Shown piece by piece: positions 58,917-64,000 of a stretch of DNA of 64,000 bases. Source of the DNA: Elymus sibiricus (Eukaryota; Streptophyta; Magnoliopsida; Poales; Poaceae); contig CM077672.1 of assembly GCA_039707655.1 (NCBI GenBank), positions 199,492,537 through 199,556,536 on the forward strand, given 5' to 3'. Position 1 is the stretch's first letter. The number at the start of each line of letters is the position of its first letter. Under the pieces are notes generated by a model. The model worked only from the letters and a program-made list of their open reading frames with translations, made no database searches and was not told the DNA's origin. The position numbers and the translations under genes are program-made.

Positions 58917-60659
58917 CCCGACGGAGATCCTCTCGAAATACCCGGACCGAACCCCGATCCCCCTCCCTGCTTCCACCCAGCGCCCGCATCGCCAGCGCGC
59001 TTCTTCCCTCTGCCCTGCGCGCTGCCACCGCACTTTCTTCCCCACGGCCGGCGCCCCTCTCCCCTGCTGCCGGCGCACCTCCTCCCCCGCCGCCGGAGCG
59101 CCACCTCCCCATCCGCCGGCGCTCCTCCTCCCGCTCCACCCCGACCATGCGCCTCCCTCCACTCACCCTGATGCGCATGACCCACCGGGCGCCGCACCTG
59201 CATCTCGCCATCCCGCTCCCCGGCCACCGGCGCGCCATCCTCCCCGCTCCACGGCTGCCACCTCGCTCCCCAGCCGCAACCCACGACGCCCCGTCTCTCC
59301 TCCACTGGACCGCCGTTGCGCGCCGCTGATGCAGGACACCTCCTCAATGCGCTGCCGCCGTGCCGTGGATGACCACGAGCGACCTTCTTCCACCTCCCTA
59401 AGCGCCGCCACTCGGGAGCCCCCGCACTTAGGCCCCCCTGCCGCCGCGAACTTCTTCCCCCTGCCACCATGACCTTCTCCCCCTGCCGCCGCGACCTTCT
59501 TCCACCTTCCTCGCACCACACTTCGGCTGCGAGGCAGCGCTCCAACCAGCCAAAATGGGTCACCGCCCACCACCTGCGCGCCACCCAACACAGATCGACG
59601 TTGGACGGTGTTGAGACCTCCCTCCTCCCGATGCCTCTCTACCATCCTGCAGGTAGTGACCCTCCCTGTCTTCTCTGAACTCTCTCTTCAGGAGGATTTG
59701 ACCTTCTCTGAACATTTGTTTTTTGAGTTTGTTCTCTGAAAAACTGCACTTGGACGACGCTTTTATATATCTCATGGATGTATTGGCTTGAGGTTTGAGC
59801 ATAGTTGAATTGCACTTTGACAAAAAAATGTGAAAAAATGCAGGTCTGTCCCATTCGTTTCATATGAGCAGCCATAGCATCACAGAAGCTCTTCAAATGG
59901 ACCTGATGGTGGTCCATGTGAGCAGCCATAGAAAAAAGAATCTCTACCAGATATCTAAATTCTTCAAACATAGCATTGTGGTGTTATATTTTTCATTTGC
60001 AGGCTGCTCCGAAGAATTTGTAAAAGTAGCAATGGTCAGATTCAGATAATAATGTGCCATTTTGTAACACACTGTGTGCCATTTTTAGTTCAAAGTCTAG
60101 CAGAGATTTCAGTTCTGGAAAAAGTTTATGTAAAATACGGTATGAGCCATTTCCAGCTCATGTTCAGCAGAGTTTTCAGTTCATGAAGATTTTGTAAAAA
60201 AGAAACTATGAGCCATTTTCAATTCAAGTATATTACATGACATGTGCAGCATGAAACCTAGTTGCCACAAATGAAATGTGCAGCATATATTCCAGTATGT
60301 GGACAAAAAGAGAACAACGAAATTTTTGATTACTTAGTCATGCATTTGCCCGAGTTATGATGGTAGGAAACTTATTGGTTTTGATGACTATTGCTCATCT
60401 TGGTTGAAGCTTTTTTCTTTTGATTTTACATGACAACCATCCTGGTTTATTTTCTTCCTCGGAGAACAAGGATAGCAAAAATGGTGGACAAAACTGTTAA
60501 TCAAAAAGATCAAGTTTGGAACAAAAAATGTTCCAGATTTTCAGATACGACACGCTTAAGGTGTATGTGTAACATGTTTTTGTGGAATTTGGTCATATTT
60601 TAACATGAATTTGTTCGTTTGCTCGACGTGGTTGTGCGTGTACTTGTACGTTTGCATGA

Positions 60660-63600
60660 AGCAGATCAGAAACCTTGAAGTTCAAATTAATATAATAGAG
60701 TAGTTCGACGTTTATATACCAAGAAGAAAACAGGCGTCACCTAGAAAATGTTGACTCTGGAAGTTCAAATTTAATAAATTGGAGAGTTAAAAGATAAGGT
60801 TATGGGTGTACAAAAAATTCCCATAGATTTTCCCGTTATTGGAAAAAGATAACCAAAAAGTTCAAATTAAAAAAAAAGATCCATTCAGTATTTGTAAAAA
60901 ACCCCAAGAAGGTCAAATTAAAATAACAGAGAAGTTCATCAAAATAGATTTTATTCCTATGCGAAGTACCTTGTTGTTCCTGGATGAAGAGCACTTCGTT
61001 CCCATACACTCCCTATTTTTAAAGAAATGAAGTTCAAAAACAAGAAAACGGGAAGTTTGGACTGTTCAACTTTTACAAAAAAATTCAGATATTTTTCCCG
61101 TTACTATACGAATAAAACAAAGAAGTTCAAATTAATATAACAGAATAATTCAATGTTTATATAGCAAGAAGGAAACATGCCTCACCCAAAAAATGTTAAC
61201 TTTGGAAGTTCAAAATAAAATAAAATTGGAGAGTTCAAAAAATATTTCCATGGATTTTCCCTGTTTCAATAGAAACCCAAGAAGGCCAAACTAAAAAAAC
61301 AAAGCATCTCAACACAAATTTATAAAAAAAGATTTCTTCGTTAAAAAACCCTAGAAGTTCAAATCCAAAAAACGGAGCTGCTCGATGTTTATTAAAAAAC
61401 TATAATTTTTTCCATTACTAAAAGAAATAAAACCAAGAAGTCCAAATTTAAAAAAGGTGTAGTTCGATGTTTATACAAAATTCGGATTTTCTTCATTATT
61501 AAAAAGAATGATAAAATCCAAGTTCGACAATAAAAAAACAAGAAGTTCAAATTTTAAAAATAGAGCAGTTCAATATTCATAACAAATGATTTTTTTTAAA
61601 TGGTTCAGAAAAAAAAAGATAAAACCTAAGATTAAAAATGACTTTTGATTCAAAAGTTTTGAAGTTAAAAAACCGTATAAGACAGAACAACACTTGTGGG
61701 GAGTCACGGGAAAAAATAGTTGAGTTCATCAAAACCGAATTTTCGAAGTTCAAAGTCAAAAAACATAGAGGTTCAAATTTAAATAATGGATAAGTTTGAT
61801 GTTTATTACAAAACCAGGAAGTTCAAATGTACATTCTCCACAGAACGATCAAATGTACAAGAAAACTACTCTTATAAAATTGGTCGGAGGTTCGGTTTGA
61901 GAAATTTGTAAAATTGGAAAATACAAATCTGCTGACGGGAAGATCATAAGAAGTTCAAACAAAAAATAATAGAGCAGTTCAAAAATAACATAGTACTTTG
62001 AAGCGGATATTTCACCATTTCTAAATAAAAATAAAAGAAGTTCAAATTTAAAAAATAGAGCAGTTCAAAATTCATAAAAAAGGATGTTCACCATCTCTAA
62101 ATAAAAAAACACTAGAAGTCCAAAATTTAAATAATGAAGCGATTACAAAACTCAAAATTCCTCATTAATAAAAAATAAACTAAGAAGTTCAAATTCAAAT
62201 AACAAAGCAGTGCGATTTTTATAATTCATGAAGAAAACAAAAAAGCATCACCTAGAAAATGTTAACTCTAGAAGTTCAAAATTAATAAATTGGAGAGTTC
62301 AAAGAAAAATGTTATGAGTGTACAAAAAAAATCCCATGGATTTTCCCATTATAGAAAAAAATATAACCAAAAAGTTCAAATTAAAAAAGGAGATGTTTAA
62401 AAAAGTTCATATAAAAAAAGTAGGACTTTTTATGCTTTTTTAAAAGATCCTAGAAGTTCAAATTTAAAGCTGAGTAGTTCGATGTTTATTACAAAACTAG
62501 GATTTTTTTCCGTTACAAATGAATAACACCAAGAAAGTCCAAAATTGAAAAAAACAAGAAGTTCAATTTTTTTTAAAACAGAATAGTTCAATGTATATGA
62601 AAAACTCAGATTTTCCTCGTTACTAAATAATAAACCAAGAAGTTCAATTTCAAAAAATGGATCAGTTCAATATTTAGTACAAAAACTCGAATTTTTCCCG
62701 TTACTAACGAATAAACCAAGAAATTCCGTTCAAAATACCCAAGAAGTTGTACGATGTTTATTACAAAAATAGGATTTTTATTCGGTTACAAATGAATAAC
62801 ACCAAGAAGTCCAAATTGAAAAATACAAGAAGTTCAATTTTAAAAAATAGAATAGTTCAATGTATATGAAGAACCCAGATTTTCCTCGTTACCAAATAAT
62901 AAACCAAGAAGTTCAATTTCAAAAAATGGAGCAGTTCGATATTTATTACAAATACTCGAATTTTTCCCGTTACTAACGAATAAACCAAGAAGTTCGGTTT
63001 GAAATAATGAAGAAGTTCGACATTTACTAAAAAAACTCCAAATTTTCCCATTTCTAGAAATACACAAAGAGGTTCAAAAATTCAATTTTTTTTCGTTGCT
63101 AAAGGGTAGCGTCGTTTTTGGCATTTTAAGAATATTTTTTGGAGCAATTCAATTTTAAAAAGAAAATCAAGAATTTCAAATTAAAAAAATGGAGTAGTTC
63201 GATGTATACAAAAAACTCAAATTTTCCAGTTTCTATGCAAAATTAAAGTATGAAGTTCAATTTAAAAAAAGTTGTACGATGTTTACATAAAAAACATTTT
63301 TTTTATTTTCAAATAATAAAACTAAGAAGTTCAAATTAAAAATGCAGAGAAGTTCAGAGATTATAAAAACCTAGGATTTACATGCTCAATTTGGATGAGT
63401 GTTTTAGGAGTTGGGGCAAAAAAAGCAGAGAGCAGTTCAAAAGTGATAACAACCAGAAGTTCACGTACTACATGGTGTGTGTTTCATATGAGAAAAAATG
63501 AATAAAAAGACAAAGTCCAAAATTTTTGTTGCCAGAAGTTCAAGTCCTCGGCCGGAGAAAGTTCAAAAATTCTTGTGAGAGAGGTTCGTCGTGTATTTAC

Positions 63601-64000
63601 ATGTTCAAAACACAAAAAAATATGTCATTTTTGATGTTTTAAAATAATTCTATTAATCCATTACAAATTTGAAATAAAATGCTCTATGTGAAAAAAGTTT
63701 CTCCTATTCAACAACTTTCCAAGGGTATATCGTATGCTCTATTTCAAAATAAACGTTAAAAAATCCGTGTATGTTGTTCAAAACAAAATTTTAACAGTAT
63801 TAGATAAAGTTGCATCTTTTCAACAGGTTTCTAAAAAGGTATATCATTTGTGTAACTCCAATGAATGAGTGAACAATTACGAACAAAAATACGTGACAGA
63901 AGTTCAAAGTGAAAACAGCGGGAAGTTCAACTACTACACGGAATGCGTTTCAGATGAGAATAAAAAAGTTAGAGCCGTTCGATGTCTATAAAAAACTCAG
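60660..64000 (+). repeat. Degenerate array of AAGAAGTTCAAATTT-type motifs
   Basis: By eye I count more than 40 AGTTC cores on the plus strand in 3.4 kb, mostly within GAAGTTCAAATT or CAGTTCAATGTTTAT, alternating with CTCAGATTTTTCCCGTTACT-like phrases and ATAAAACCAAG. Spacing is usually 50-100 bp. Open frames here are short and low-complexity, and no gene is supported. Confidence 0.8.
62495..63036. repeat. 271-bp tandem duplication inside the motif array
   Basis: The landmarks GTTCAATTTT, AGAATAGTTCAATGTATATG, CCTCGTTAC and CCGTTACTAACGAATAAACC occur in the same order from 62561 and again from 62832, an offset of about 271 bp, with high identity compared with the rest of the array. Confidence 0.75.

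Larger units (their letters stand above)
58861..64000 (+). mobile_element. Left 5.1 kb of a second motif-rich element, related to the 19.8-kb element
   Basis: The terminus CACTATTCTGATCCTAGGAT aligns with the reverse complement of the right end of the 19.8-kb element and so does the adjoining TATA region. Positions 58920-59340 are C-rich and 59340-59700 GC-rich, like the 5' region of the transposase gene in the other element, but I find no transposase, Ulp1 or other domain. Positions 59700-60600 are A/T-rich with nothing recognisable. From 60660 onward the sequence is packed with AAGTTCAA motifs. The right end is beyond the window. Confidence 0.55.

Noticed and set aside
58880..59645. Long Arg/Gly-rich minus-strand open frames
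   Set aside because: They are antisense to the expected promoter direction of the last element and due to high GC. No domain is visible.

Overview
This is plant nuclear DNA, almost certainly from a Triticeae grass (wheat, barley, rye or Aegilops). I base that on long-LTR Gypsy elements, an Athila-like element with a tRNA-Asp primer site, CACTA TNP1-type genes, and FAR1/MULE and Ulp1 genes cut by introns with GT..AG borders. I see no ordinary bacterial, organellar or viral genome content, no tRNA or rRNA gene and no CRISPR. Nearly the whole 64 kb is transposable elements, many nested in each other, and most coding units are broken.

Left part. Positions 1-5490 are the 3' part of a Gypsy-type LTR element. 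It ends in a 485-bp LTR and carries an antisense gene with a Transposase_28-type domain. Positions 5491-8900 hold a decayed CACTA TNP1/Ulp1-type gene on the minus strand with a 106-bp internal duplication and a 169-bp repeat array in its promoter region. Positions 9037-13754 are the 3' LTR (4.1 kb) and a stub of internal region of a second LTR element on the minus strand. At 13755 a CACTA-type terminus with 84-bp subterminal repeats begins. To its right are a 3'-5' exonuclease-like gene, then a complete Athila/Sabrina-like element (15688-27109, target duplication CTGTC) that is itself interrupted by a 4.1-kb solo LTR (16137-20245), then an F-box/LRR/FBD gene and fragments of another gene.

Central part. 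Positions 31081-50846 look like one 19.8-kb terminal-inverted-repeat element. A plus-strand gene with two successive Ulp1-like cysteine protease domains and a minus-strand FAR1/MULE transposase gene converge on a 97/101-bp repeat array. This layout resembles MuDR, with two convergent genes read inward from the termini. Introns and spacers of the element are filled with a short motif, GAACTTC, in one orientation.

Right part. From 50847 to the end, several elements lie end to end with (TA)n tracts between them: a Helitron-like element, a 3.1-kb element, a 0.37-kb MITE-like element, and the left 5.1 kb of an element (58861 onward) whose terminus and TATA box match the right end of the 19.8-kb element. 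That last element is packed with the same short motif in the opposite orientation. This motif-rich family, its Ulp1 plus MULE coding pair and its link to TA tracts are the part most worth a second look.

All boundaries and splice sites were read by eye. Family names are by recollection of characteristic motifs, not by database search.
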